In this document: positions 1-6,393 of the stretch, one piece after another | Numbering within the stretch: the first letter of the stretch is position 1 | Layout of the letters: the number at the start of each line of letters is the position of its first letter | The notes under the pieces: generated by a model | Told to the model about the DNA's origin: nothing | Database searches by the model: none | The model's input: only the letters and a program-made list of their open reading frames with translations | Translations under genes and position numbers: made by a program | NCBI GenBank assembly: GCA_014381165.1 | Contig: JACMIM010000718.1 | Location: 1 to 9,339, forward strand | Reading direction: 5' to 3' | Source: Roseiflexaceae bacterium | GTDB lineage: Bacteria; Chloroflexota; Chloroflexia; Chloroflexales; Roseiflexaceae | DNA length: 9,339 nt

Positions 1-139
1 GAAAAAACAATTCCTTGCCCGCCGCAGGCGAAAAAGACGCTTTAAGCGAAAGTCCTGTATTTGTTCATGGGCTTGAAGCCCCACGCTGTCGATCGAAACG
101 CACTCAAGCGCGTTGCCAAACATGTACAATGGAGACCTA
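1..139. other. Non-coding upstream stretch with small palindromes
   Basis: No convincing reading frame was found here. Two short perfect inverted repeats are visible: CGCTT-t-AAGCG at 38-48 and GGGCT-tga-AGCCC at 69-81. Neither is followed by a T-tract, so neither looks like an intrinsic terminator on the + strand. I found no convincing -35/-10 pair for the phosphatase gene downstream. A TACAAT at 125-130 sits directly against the ribosome binding site and has no partner, so its promoter may lie upstream of the window. Confidence 0.4.
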
Positions 140-685
140 ATGCTCGAAGAGCTTTACCTTATTCGGCACGCCGCGCCCGACCGGTTCTCGGGCGTTCCGT
201 ACCAGATTCACCCAGGCCCGCCGCTGACCGAGGCAGGCCGGCGCGAGGCGGCGGCGCTGGCCGAGTGGCTGGAAGGGCGCGGCCTAGAGCACCTGTTCTG
301 CTCGCCGTTCGAACGCACGACCCAAACAGCAGCGGCAATTGTCGACCGGTTGGGGCTGGAGATCACATTCGTCGAGGCATTACGCGAGGGCGCGCCGGGC
401 GAGCAGATCGCACAGATCATGCCACGCATCGCCGATTTACTAACCCAGGTCGAGGATAGCCCGCTGAAGCGCGTAGGCTTTGTCACCCACGGCGCGTGTA
501 TTCAGGCCACGCTGTTGCACACCACTATGCACAAGATCGATCTGTCTGGCCACCGTTACGATTATGGCAACTGCGCGCCTACCGCTGGGGTCTGGCACGG
601 TACGCGCTTCGACCACCTATGGCGCTGGGAGCTGATCTGGCGGCCAGCGCAGGAGGCGAAAGGCTGTTTGGGGACGTTCCTGTAG
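140..685 (+). CDS. Histidine phosphatase superfamily protein (phosphoglycerate mutase-like)
   Basis: A 181-residue cytosolic phosphatase of the branch-1 histidine phosphatase (PGAM-like) superfamily. Visible signature: LIRHAAPDR with R9 and the nucleophile H10 (RHA in place of the classical RHG), the SPFERTTQTA block with phosphate-binding R59, an acidic ALREG segment around E79-E83 that would hold the proton donor, and FVTHGA with the second catalytic His, H117. Length is normal for the family. The start is ATG 140, because GGAG at 131-134 lies five bases upstream. A TTG at 113 and an ATG at 122 are in frame but lack such a site. Substrate cannot be read from sequence: relatives include alpha-ribazole, phosphoserine and sugar-phosphate phosphatases. 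The gene is convergent with the glycosylase gene, and a 7-bp repeat array begins five bases after its stop. Confidence 0.9.
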   Translation: MLEELYLIRHAAPDRFSGVPYQIHPGPPLTEAGRREAAALAEWLEGRGLEHLFCSPFERTTQTAAAIVDRLGLEITFVEALREGAPGEQIAQIMPRIADLLTQVEDSPLKRVGFVTHGACIQATLLHTTMHKIDLSGHRYDYGNCAPTAGVWHGTRFDHLWRWELIWRPAQEAKGCLGTFL

Positions 686-689
686 CGAG

Positions 690-750
690 CAGAACAAAGA
701 ACAAAGAACCGAGAACCGAGAACAAAGAACAAAGAACAAAGAACCGAGAC
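690..750 (+). repeat. 7-bp tandem repeat array, family A (AGAACAA)
   Basis: Eight to nine imperfect head-to-tail copies of AGAACAA, with an AGAACCG variant. Looser AGAAC matches continue to about 825. Fourteen bases at 732-745 (AAGAACAAAGAACC) are perfectly complementary to 888-901, which is the inverted arm at the 3' end of the glycosylase gene. The two convergent gene ends are therefore bracketed by a direct and an inverted arm. The unit has no stop codon in any frame on either strand, so it extends reading frames: Glu/Gln/Lys/Asn-rich peptide in this direction, Phe/Leu/Cys-rich in the other. Confidence 0.85.
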
Positions 751-767
751 CAGATAATTGAGACCTA

Positions 768-792
768 AATAGCCCGGCGCTTCAGCGCCGGG
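768..792. repeat. REP-like palindrome between convergent genes
   Basis: CCCGGCGC (773-780), loop TTCA, GCGCCGGG (785-792): a perfect 8-bp stem with a tetraloop. It sits between the convergent phosphatase and glycosylase genes, where it could act as a bidirectional transcript-end structure, but neither strand has a proper T-tract. With its flank AATAG it matches, in opposite orientation, the palindromes at 9132-9159 and 9246-9273, so it is one copy of a dispersed family. The rest of the gap (793-872) holds only degenerate AGAAC copies and no gene. Confidence 0.7.
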
Positions 793-872
793 AACGCGCA
801 GAACAGCAGAACATAGAGAACAGGGAACACACACTCAATCCACACACATTTCGGTTCCGTCGTCTTAATGCG

Positions 873-902
873 TTATTCTTTGTTCTTGGTTCTTTGTTCT
901 TG
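873..902 (-). repeat. Family A repeat arm, inverted, forming the glycosylase C-terminus
   Basis: The + strand reads TTCTTTGTTCTT-type units here, the inverse of the array at 690-750. Read on the - strand it encodes the last ten residues of the glycosylase frame (YQEQRTKNKE) and then the TAA stop at 873-875. These charged residues follow the final Fe-S cysteine by three positions and look like read-through into a repeat rather than native protein. Confidence 0.75.
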
Positions 903-1691
903 ATATGCGTTGCACACCCCGCGCAACGGGCAGCCGCCGCAGGCCAGGCAGTGCTCGGCGCATTTGCGCGGGTCGAGAAAGCGGCGGCGCGCTCCCGGCA
1001 AATCGCAGCGCGGCTTGGTCAGGCAGTGGTGAATGCAGGCCACGGTGATCAGGGCGTGAAATCGCCAGTGGAACAGATGGATTGCAGATCGACCAGATAA
1101 ATCTGCAATCCGCAATCCGCAATCGGCAGTAGCCGCTTCGACCAGCGCCTGAACCTCGTCGTAGGGCCGTCGCAGGAAATCGTAGCCTGGAAATACATCG
1201 ACGCGGGCGAACAGGCGGCGGGCGTAGGCATCGACAATGAAGACCGGGTGGTCGCTTGCGTACAGCATCATGGTGTCTGCGGTCTCGCGGCCTATCCGTG
1301 GCAGGGCCAGCAACTCCTGGCGCAGCGCCTGCCGCTCCTGAGCGAACAGCGCCGCCGGGTCGCCGCCGTAATGGGCCAGCAGGTGGCGGCTGATCGCCTG
1401 GAGACCAGGGGCCTTCTGGGTGTGAAAGGCGCACGGGCGGATGAGCGCCGCCAGCTCGCCGGTGCCAGCCTCGGCCAGGGCCTGGGGCGAAAGCCAGCCC
1501 TGCGCAATCAGGCGTTGCACTGCACCCTCGACCGCTTCCCAGCGGGTCTGCTGCACCAGCACTGCGCCCACCATCACTTCGAACTGCGGGCGCTGGCTCC
1601 ACAGCGGCCACCAGTGCGGCTCGTGGGCGAAGTGGGCGGCGAGCGTGGTGTAGAGCGCGAACAGCCGGGCAGAAAGCGTGGTATGCATCAT
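873..1691 (-). CDS. Endonuclease III-like DNA glycosylase (HhH-GPD, [4Fe-4S])
   Basis: A 272-residue base-excision-repair glycosylase of the endonuclease III-related group. Visible: the N-terminal FEVMVGAVLVQQTRW helix region, an IRPCAFHTQKA block, the helix-hairpin-helix LPRIGRETA (130-138), the conserved Asp of VDAYARR (D154), and a Cys-x6-Cys-x2-Cys-x5-Cys cluster motif (C244, C251, C254, C260). The catalytic Lys of bifunctional Nth is replaced (GRETA), suggesting a monofunctional enzyme; target base unknown. Start: tandem ATGs at 1691/1688. A TTG at 1721 would add only repeat-encoded residues. No ribosome binding site is visible, because the 8-bp repeat ends right at the start. Oddities: residues about 188-205 are encoded by a repeat (1079-1130), extra residues precede the Cys cluster, and the C-terminus is repeat-derived. 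The frame is intact, but activity is uncertain. Confidence 0.88.
   Translation of the reverse strand: MMHTTLSARLFALYTTLAAHFAHEPHWWPLWSQRPQFEVMVGAVLVQQTRWEAVEGAVQRLIAQGWLSPQALAEAGTGELAALIRPCAFHTQKAPGLQAISRHLLAHYGGDPAALFAQERQALRQELLALPRIGRETADTMMLYASDHPVFIVDAYARRLFARVDVFPGYDFLRRPYDEVQALVEAATADCGLRIADLSGRSAIHLFHWRFHALITVACIHHCLTKPRCDLPGARRRFLDPRKCAEHCLACGGCPLRGVCNAYQEQRTKNKE
1079..1130 (-). repeat. GATTGCG-type repeat with hairpin, embedded in the glycosylase gene
   Basis: Perfect 11-bp inverted arms GGATTGCAGAT (1079-1089) and ATCTGCAATCC (1101-1111) surround an 11-base loop. They are followed by two more 7-base units, GCAATCC and GCAATCG (1112-1125). It lies wholly inside the glycosylase frame and encodes roughly ADCGLRIADLSGRSAI, which does not resemble the family at this point. 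The surrounding codons resume the conserved FHALI segment, so the insertion appears to be in frame. Confidence 0.8.
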
Positions 1692-1764
1692 TGACAAGAT
1701 GACAAGATGACAAGATGACAAGATGACAGTAGCGGCGTCATCTTGTCATCTTGTCATCTTGTCA
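1692..1764. repeat. 8-bp tandem repeat (TGACAAGA) folding into a long hairpin, family B
   Basis: The left arm holds four and a half head-to-tail copies of TGACAAGA (1692-1727). The right arm (1737-1764) is the exact reverse complement of 1700-1727, giving 28 uninterrupted base pairs around a nine-base loop (1728-1736). It fills the gap between the end of purF and the start of the glycosylase gene on the - strand and touches the glycosylase ATG. It could impede transcription or mask the glycosylase start. The sequence after it (1765-1794) has partial, degenerate copies. Confidence 0.9.
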
Positions 1765-1794
1765 CGTTCCTCGGATGTCGTCTTGCCACATTCC

Positions 1795-3192
1795 TCATCG
1801 CTCAAAGGCCTGCTTCTCGCTCAACTCGATTTCCATAGGGTAGGTGCCAGTGAAGCAGCCTTTGCAGAAGCCAGCGTTGGGCCGCCCGGTGGCGCGCACC
1901 AGGCCGTCCATGCTGAGGTAGGCCAGGCTGTCGACGCCCAGGTAATCTTGGATCTCGGGCACGCTCATGCGGTGCGCGATCAACTCGGGGTAGGTGGCCA
2001 TGTCGACGCCCAGAAAGCAGGGGTGGCGAATCGGCGGCGAGGAAACCCGCAAGTGAACCTCAAGCGCGCCAGCTTCGCGCAGTAGCCGCACGATCGGCCC
2101 GCTGGTGTTGCCGCGCACGATCGAGTCGTCGATCAGCACCACGCGCCGTCCCTTGAGATTATCGGGAAGCGGGTTGAACTTGAGCTGCACACCGATCTTG
2201 CGCAGCCGGTCGTCGGGCTGAATAAAGGTGCGGCCAATATAGCGATTCTTGATCAAGCCCTCGGTGTAGGGAATGCCGCTCTGTTGAGCGTAGCCGATCG
2301 CCGCTGGCACAGCGCTGTCAGGCACCGGAATGACCACATCGGCGGGCGCAGGCGCTTCTTTGGCCAGCTCACGGCCCTGAGCGACACGGATGGAATGCAG
2401 GGTCTGCTCGTCCATGAGGCTGTCGGGCCGGGCGAAGTAGATGTACTCGAATAGGCAGGTTGCGCGCTTGGGGGCGGGGTTGAGCGAGACCGTGCGCGGG
2501 CCGTGCTGGTCGATCGCCACGATCTCGCCGGGAGCTATCTCGCGCACCACTTCCGCACCAATCGTGGCCAGGGCACAGGTTTCGGATGCCACCACCCAGC
2601 CATTCTCGCCGATCTTGCCCAGACACAGTGGGTGCAGGCCCCAAGGGTCGCGGATGGCGAACAATGTGTCGCGGGTCATCACAGTCAGGCAGTAAGCTCC
2701 CTGGGCGCGCACCATGAACACACGCATCTTCTCTTCCCAGGTGCGGCCCTCGCCGCCGGCCAACATCTGCACCACCAACTCGCTGTCGCTGGTCGAAGTC
2801 AGGCCGACGCCGCGCTGCAAAATCTCCTGGCGCAGGTGCGCCGCATTTGTCAGGTTGCCATTATGGCCGACCGCCAGCGGCCCAAGCACACTTTCGACCA
2901 CAAACGGCTGGGCGTTCAGCAAGCGCGAGGAGCCGGTGGTCGAGTAGCGGGTATGGCCGATCGCAATGTGGCCAGTCAGCGGGCGCAGCTTGTCCTCGTT
3001 GAAGACCTGCGAAACCAGGCCCATCTCTTTGTGAACATTCATATGCTGGCCGTTGGAGACGGCAATACCCGCGCTTTCCTGGCCGCGATGCTGGAGCGCG
3101 TACAGCCCAAAGAAGGTAAGGCGAGCCACGTCCTCGTTGGGCGCATAGATGCCAAAAACACCACACTCGTGCTGAGGTTTATCCTCGAACAT
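1795..3192 (-). CDS. purF: Amidophosphoribosyltransferase PurF
   Basis: Catalyses the first committed step of de novo purine synthesis, PRPP + glutamine to 5-phosphoribosylamine, in the cytosol. The N-terminal class II glutaminase domain has the nucleophile Cys in ECGVFGI (C10, exposed after removal of a short propeptide), GHTRYSTTG (79-87) and GHNGNL (109-114). The C-terminal phosphoribosyltransferase domain has the PRPP loop VLIDDSIVRGNTSG (about 352-365). Cysteines at TCLFEY (C246), HPCFLG (C392) and FCKGC (C443, C446) match the four [4Fe-4S] ligands of the Bacillus subtilis-type enzyme. Start: ATG 3192 gives a nine-residue leader and has AAGGGA ten bases upstream. ATG 3219 is in frame with a weaker GGA site and would add nine residues. 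At 465 residues it is full length. It may be co-transcribed with the glycosylase gene. Confidence 0.97.
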   Translation of the reverse strand: MFEDKPQHECGVFGIYAPNEDVARLTFFGLYALQHRGQESAGIAVSNGQHMNVHKEMGLVSQVFNEDKLRPLTGHIAIGHTRYSTTGSSRLLNAQPFVVESVLGPLAVGHNGNLTNAAHLRQEILQRGVGLTSTSDSELVVQMLAGGEGRTWEEKMRVFMVRAQGAYCLTVMTRDTLFAIRDPWGLHPLCLGKIGENGWVVASETCALATIGAEVVREIAPGEIVAIDQHGPRTVSLNPAPKRATCLFEYIYFARPDSLMDEQTLHSIRVAQGRELAKEAPAPADVVIPVPDSAVPAAIGYAQQSGIPYTEGLIKNRYIGRTFIQPDDRLRKIGVQLKFNPLPDNLKGRRVVLIDDSIVRGNTSGPIVRLLREAGALEVHLRVSSPPIRHPCFLGVDMATYPELIAHRMSVPEIQDYLGVDSLAYLSMDGLVRATGRPNAGFCKGCFTGTYPMEIELSEKQAFER

Positions 3193-3264
3193 GCCAGTTT
3201 TATCCCTTGTGTATGACATACGTTCCAGGCTTGCAGGGTTCGCAGCAGCCCGTGGTACGAGATT

Positions 3265-3292
3265 ATTATACCATCAAGAGATCGGATGTCGG
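3265..3292 (-). promoter_or_regulatory. Predicted sigma-70-type promoter for purF
   Basis: On the - strand, TGGTATAAT (3273-3265) is a consensus extended -10 element. CCGACA (3292-3287) is a four-of-six match to the -35 box with a 16-base spacer. The expected transcription start is near 3258, which leaves about 40-65 bases of leader before the two candidate purF starts. No purine-riboswitch-like structure is evident in so short a leader. This is a motif call only. Confidence 0.65.
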
Positions 3293-3321
3293 GCTTTTCT
3301 CGTATATGCGGATAGAACATA

Positions 3322-3330
3322 TGGTATGAT
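3322..3330 (+). promoter_or_regulatory. Predicted extended -10 promoter for the importer operon
   Basis: TGGTATGAT (3322-3330) is a near-consensus extended -10 element facing the importer genes. No good -35 box lies 16-18 bases upstream, which an extended -10 promoter can tolerate. Transcription would start near 3337, leaving a leader of about 140 bases. It is back-to-back with the purF promoter, about 50 bases away, so one regulator could reach both. Confidence 0.5.
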
Positions 3331-3365
3331 AGCTCGAACATTTGTAACTTCTTCCCCGACCGCGT

Positions 3366-3448
3366 GGCGCTTTGTGCTGCGCCTCATGCTTCCACATCGC
3401 TGACGATACAAGATTCTTCCTAACGGGCGTTTATTCGCCGATTGTTAG
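3366..3448 (+). promoter_or_regulatory. Structured leader of the importer operon
   Basis: Two stem-loops are visible in the presumed 5' leader. GGCGC (3366-3370) pairs with GCGCC (3379-3383). A larger composite stem has CTAAC (3420-3424) with GTTAG (3444-3448) enclosing GGCG (3426-3429) with CGCC (3436-3439). The second ends 15 bases before the AGGGGG ribosome binding site (3463-3468). There is no T-tract, so it is not an obvious terminator. It does not match a riboswitch class I can name. Confidence 0.35.
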
Positions 3449-3474
3449 CGTGCCGTAAAAACAGGGGGCTGGGC

Positions 3475-4113
3475 GTGGGCGAACTGACCGCAGCATATGC
3501 ATATCTGGTTGAGAACAGCGAGCGCTTCTGGGAGGCCCTGCTGCGCCACCTGCTGCTGAGTGGCGTTGCGCTTGCGGTCGCGGTTGCGCTGTGTGTGCCG
3601 CTGGGCATTTTCATCTCGCGGCGCGTTCGTCTGGCGCAGGGCGTGATCACGGCTGTTGGCTCGCTACGCCTGATCCCTAGTTTGGCTATCCTGTTTCTGG
3701 CGCTGCCGTACCTGGGCCTTGGGCTGCGTCCAGCGTTATTCGCGCTGACGCTGCTGGCGCTGCCGCCAGTGCTGATCAACACCTACGCCGGCATTCGCAA
3801 TCTCGATGCAGCGGTGATCGAAGCGGCGCGCGGTGTGGGCATGAGCCAGCGCCAGATGCTTCGGCGGGTCGAACTGCCGCTGGCGCTGCCCGCTATCCTG
3901 ACAGGTATTCGCATCGCGGCAGTGGAAGTTATCGCATCGGCAACGCTCGCCTCGTTTATCAACGGCGGCGGGCTTGGCGAATTTGTTCAAATCGGCTTCG
4001 CACTCAACCGTACCAGTATCATGCTGGTCGGCGCGCTGCCGGTAGCGCTGCTGGCACTGGCCGCCGATACGCTGATCGGCCAAATCCAGCGACGTTCGAC
4101 GGTAGGGATGTAG
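3475..4113 (+). CDS. OpuC/OsmF-type ABC importer permease (first permease)
   Basis: A 212-residue inner-membrane permease of a binding-protein-dependent importer for osmoprotectants such as glycine betaine or choline. About five to six hydrophobic segments are visible, beginning with LLLSGVALAVAVALCVPLG (27-45). The EAA loop that contacts the ATPase reads EAARGVGMSQRQ (116-127), followed by VELPLALPAI and the FINGGGLGEF block typical of OpuCB/OpuCD and YehW/YehY permeases. Start: GTG 3475, with AGGGGG six bases upstream. A TTG at 3442 is in frame but poorly placed. It is paralogous to the second permease at the end of the operon. A short repeat separates it from the lipoprotein gene. Substrate is inferred from the family. 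Confidence 0.9.
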   Translation: MGELTAAYAYLVENSERFWEALLRHLLLSGVALAVAVALCVPLGIFISRRVRLAQGVITAVGSLRLIPSLAILFLALPYLGLGLRPALFALTLLALPPVLINTYAGIRNLDAAVIEAARGVGMSQRQMLRRVELPLALPAILTGIRIAAVEVIASATLASFINGGGLGEFVQIGFALNRTSIMLVGALPVALLALAADTLIGQIQRRSTVGM

Positions 4114-4126
4114 GATGAGGTGTGTC

Positions 4127-4153
4127 GTGCGTGACGGAATACGGAATACGCAC
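4127..4153 (+). repeat. Short ACGGAAT tandem repeat with inverted ends
   Basis: GTGCGT (4127-4132) and ACGCAC (4148-4153) flank two head-to-tail ACGGAAT units (4134-4147). It is the smallest element in the window with the same plan: short direct units bounded by inverted ends, placed between two genes. It ends 17 bases before the AAGGAG site of the lipoprotein gene, so unlike the other junctions it leaves the ribosome binding site intact. Confidence 0.6.
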
Positions 4154-4184
4154 TACACAATGATGTTCAGAAGGAGACATGAAG

Positions 4185-5231
4185 ATGTTCACACAACGGC
4201 TTAGTCTGCTAGCCATACTGGCACTGCTCCTGGCGGCGTGTGGTCAGGCAGGTACGGCAGCAAACCCGACAGCGGGTTCAGCAGGCGCGGCGGCGACTGC
4301 TCCAGCAGGCGCGGCAGCCACTGTCGCCCCAGGAGGCGCAGCGGCGACCGCTCCAGCAGCGGGCGCAGCAACCACAGCACCCGCCGGCGAAACCGGTGGT
4401 GCGACTGGCACGATTCAGGTTGGCTCGAAGAACTTCACCGAGGCGCTGATCACTGGCGAGCTGTACGCGCTGCTGCTCGAGGATGCCGGTTTCGAAGTCG
4501 AGCGCAAGTTCGACCTGGGCGCGACCCCAGTGGCGCAGGCCGCGCTAGCCAGCGGCGATATCGACCTGTACCCAGAGTACACCTCGACCGGCCTGCTCGA
4601 GGTGTTGCAGCAAGAGCCGATCTTCGACCGCACCGAGCTGCTGACCGCGCTGCGCAGCGAGTACGAAAGCCAATTTCAATTGACCTGGCTGGAACCCTCG
4701 GCCTTCAATAATACCAATACGTTCGCCGTGACTGCCGACACTGCGACGCGACTCAGCCTCAAGACCTACTCCGACCTGTTCGCAAAGGCCGGCGAGGTTC
4801 GCCTGGGTGGGCCGCCAGAATTCCCAGAGCGCCAGGACACCAAGAATCTAGAAACGATCTATGGCGGCCCGATCAGCGGCTTCGCCGAGTACAGCCAGCT
4901 TGGCACCGGCTCGCTGCGTTACGACGCACTGAAGAATGGCGATGTCGACGCGATTGTGGCGTTTGGCACCGATGGGCGCATCCGCGTGGACAACCTGGTC
5001 ATTCTAGAGGACGACAAGCAGGCCTACCCCAGCTACAGCCTGGCCCCGGTCGTGCGGCAGGATAAGCTGGCCGAGTTCCCACAGATCGCCGACGCACTGA
5101 ACGTGCTGGCCCCGCTGCTGACCGACAGCGCCATGCAGGATCTGAACTACCAGGTCGATGGCCCTGACGCCAAGGAGTACGCGGCGGTAGCGCAGGCCTT
5201 TTTGGAACAAAACAACCTTTTGACAAGATGA
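4185..5231 (+). CDS. OpuC/OsmF-type substrate-binding lipoprotein
   Basis: The extracytoplasmic ligand receptor of the importer. It has a lipoprotein signal, hydrophobic LSLLAILALLLAAC with the lipidated Cys at residue 19, then a linker of about 55 residues made of Ala/Thr/Pro/Gly repeats (AGAAATAPAG-like units), and then an OpuAC-type binding domain from about residue 77. Family marks are VGSKNFTEALITGE, the hinge motif DLYPEYTSTG, and GDVDAIVAFGTDGRI, as in quaternary-amine binding proteins (OpuCC, OsmF/YehZ). Start: ATG 4185 has AAGGAG (4171-4176) at eight bases. ATG 4179 is only two bases from it. The last residues (LTR) and the TGA stop are already inside the TGACAAGA repeat. Ligand (glycine betaine, choline, carnitine or another) cannot be decided from sequence. 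Confidence 0.92.
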   Translation: MFTQRLSLLAILALLLAACGQAGTAANPTAGSAGAAATAPAGAAATVAPGGAAATAPAAGAATTAPAGETGGATGTIQVGSKNFTEALITGELYALLLEDAGFEVERKFDLGATPVAQAALASGDIDLYPEYTSTGLLEVLQQEPIFDRTELLTALRSEYESQFQLTWLEPSAFNNTNTFAVTADTATRLSLKTYSDLFAKAGEVRLGGPPEFPERQDTKNLETIYGGPISGFAEYSQLGTGSLRYDALKNGDVDAIVAFGTDGRIRVDNLVILEDDKQAYPSYSLAPVVRQDKLAEFPQIADALNVLAPLLTDSAMQDLNYQVDGPDAKEYAAVAQAFLEQNNLLTR

Positions 5232-5292
5232 CGCGATGACAAGATGACAAGATGACTGAGCCGTCATCTTGTCACCTTGTCGATCTTGTCAC
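5221..5292 (+). repeat. Second copy of the TGACAAGA hairpin repeat (family B)
   Basis: Direct units TGACAAGA run from 5221 to 5256, with an interruption GCGA at 5233-5236. Inverted TCTTGTCA-type units follow at 5263-5291. The inner arms 5245-5256 and 5263-5274 are perfectly complementary around a six-base loop (TGAGCC). Pairing continues imperfectly outward. The element holds the lipoprotein stop codon in its left arm and ends 12-13 bases before the ATPase ATG. It belongs to the same family as the element at 1692-1764 but is less perfect, so it is probably older. Confidence 0.85.
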
Positions 5293-5304
5293 TTCATCAT
5301 CACT

Positions 5305-6285
5305 ATGGCAATTATTACGGTAGAGAACTTATCGAAGCAATTCCCCGGCGAGCCTCGCGCGGCGGTCGATCGGGCCAGCTTCGAGGTCGAGGCGGGCAGC
5401 TTTGTGGTGCTGATCGGGCCTTCGGGCTGTGGCAAGACCACGCTGCTGAAAATGCTCAACCGGCTGTACGAGCCGACCAGTGGGCGCGTGCTGATGCAGG
5501 GGCGCGATGCTCAAGGCCTGCCCGCAACCGAACTGCGCCGAGAGATCGGGTATGTCATCCAGCAGACCGGCCTGTTCCCGCACATGCGGATCAGCCAGAA
5601 TATCGCCGTGGTGCCGGAGCTGCTTGGTTGGGAGCGGGCGCGCATCGATACCCGCGTGGGTGAACTGATCGATTTGATCGGCCTGCCACGCGAGTATGGC
5701 AGGCGCTACCCACGCCAGCTTTCGGGCGGGCAGCAGCAGCGGGTGGGCCTGGCCCGCGCCCTGGCGGCCGATCCTGCGATCATGCTGATGGACGAGCCGT
5801 TTGGCGCGCTCGACGCAATTACACGCACGCGCTTGCAGGATGAGCTGATCGCCATCCAGCGCCGCTTGAAAAAGACCATCTTGTTCGTCACCCACGACAT
5901 GGAGGAGGCGCTACGCCTGGCCGACAAGGTTGTCGTGATGTGCGAGGGCAAGATCGTACAGTATGACACGCCGCTGCATATTGTGACCAATCCCGCCAAC
6001 GAATTTGTGGAAGACCTGGTAGGCGCGAGCGACATGCTGCGGCGGTTGAGCCTGATCAACGCGACCATGTTTGTGGTCGAACGGCAACTCGGCGGCGATG
6101 AACCAAGCGGCGAACCAAGCATCGGCGGCGACGCCAGCCTACGCGACGCGATCTCGGCACTGGTGGGCAGCGCCAGCGACAGCGTGGGTGTGCGCGATGG
6201 CTCCGGGGCACGGGTGGGCCGGCTGACATTCGATGATATTCGACGGGCGCTTGTGCCGAGCGAGGGGTTAGGGGCTAGAGTCTAG
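5305..6285 (+). CDS. OpuC/OsmF-type ABC importer ATP-binding protein with C-terminal CBS-like tail
   Basis: A 326-residue cytoplasmic ATPase that drives the importer. Order of motifs: Walker A GPSGCGKTT (38-46), Q-loop QQTGLFPHM (86-94), signature LSGGQQQR (139-146), Walker B MLMDEPFGALD (160-170), H-loop FVTHDMEEA (194-202). A tail (about 240-326) resembles one degenerate CBS unit: DASLRDAISALVGS, then DGSGARVGRLTFDDIRRAL. Classical OpuCA is longer and carries two CBS units, so this tail is short. Start: ATG 5305. An upstream in-frame TTG (5269) would add only repeat-encoded residues. No ribosome binding site is visible. The final GLGARV and the TAG stop are encoded by the next repeat (family C), so the native C-terminus may have been altered. 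Confidence 0.92.
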   Translation: MAIITVENLSKQFPGEPRAAVDRASFEVEAGSFVVLIGPSGCGKTTLLKMLNRLYEPTSGRVLMQGRDAQGLPATELRREIGYVIQQTGLFPHMRISQNIAVVPELLGWERARIDTRVGELIDLIGLPREYGRRYPRQLSGGQQQRVGLARALAADPAIMLMDEPFGALDAITRTRLQDELIAIQRRLKKTILFVTHDMEEALRLADKVVVMCEGKIVQYDTPLHIVTNPANEFVEDLVGASDMLRRLSLINATMFVVERQLGGDEPSGEPSIGGDASLRDAISALVGSASDSVGVRDGSGARVGRLTFDDIRRALVPSEGLGARV

Positions 6286-6393
6286 GGGCTAGTGGCTAGG
6301 GGCTAGGGAAGAACTCTGAACTATTTCGTTTCGCCTCAAACTCTTTGCATATACCTAGCCCCCAGCCCCTAGCCCCTAATCCCTAGTCCCTAG
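6268..6393 (+). repeat. GGGGCTAG repeat with 40-base inverted arms (family C)
   Basis: The left arm (6268-6307) is built of GGGGCTAG-like units and the right arm (6354-6393) of CTAGCCCC-like units. Aligned without gaps, 33 of 40 positions pair by Watson-Crick rules, two more as G-T, and five mismatch. The loop is 46 bases (6308-6353) and AT-richer, with no gene. The ATPase TAG stop (6283-6285) is in the left arm. The second permease ATG follows the right arm by six bases. Because CTAG is self-complementary, the array puts stop codons in all frames on both strands. Confidence 0.88.

Noticed and set aside
61..130. Promoter for the phosphatase
   Set aside because: TACAAT at 125-130 has no -35 partner and lies directly on the ribosome binding site, leaving no room for a leader.
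768..792. Intrinsic terminator for the phosphatase
   Set aside because: The stem is excellent, but neither side is followed by a T-run, so it was listed as a REP-like palindrome instead.
865..1713. Second 282-residue - strand frame overlapping the glycosylase
   Set aside because: It is a frame-shifted shadow: it lacks any family motif, while the frame at 873-1691 carries the HhH and Cys-cluster motifs throughout.
2503..3216. 237-codon + strand frame opposite purF
   Set aside because: purF is unmistakable on the other strand. This frame has no domain and no sensible start signal.
4238..4711. Arg/Ser-rich + strand frame inside the lipoprotein gene
   Set aside because: It is produced by the Ala/Gly-rich linker read out of frame, with no motif.
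5329..5895. 188-codon - strand frame opposite the ATPase
   Set aside because: It is a mirror of the conserved ABC motifs on the + strand, with no features of its own.
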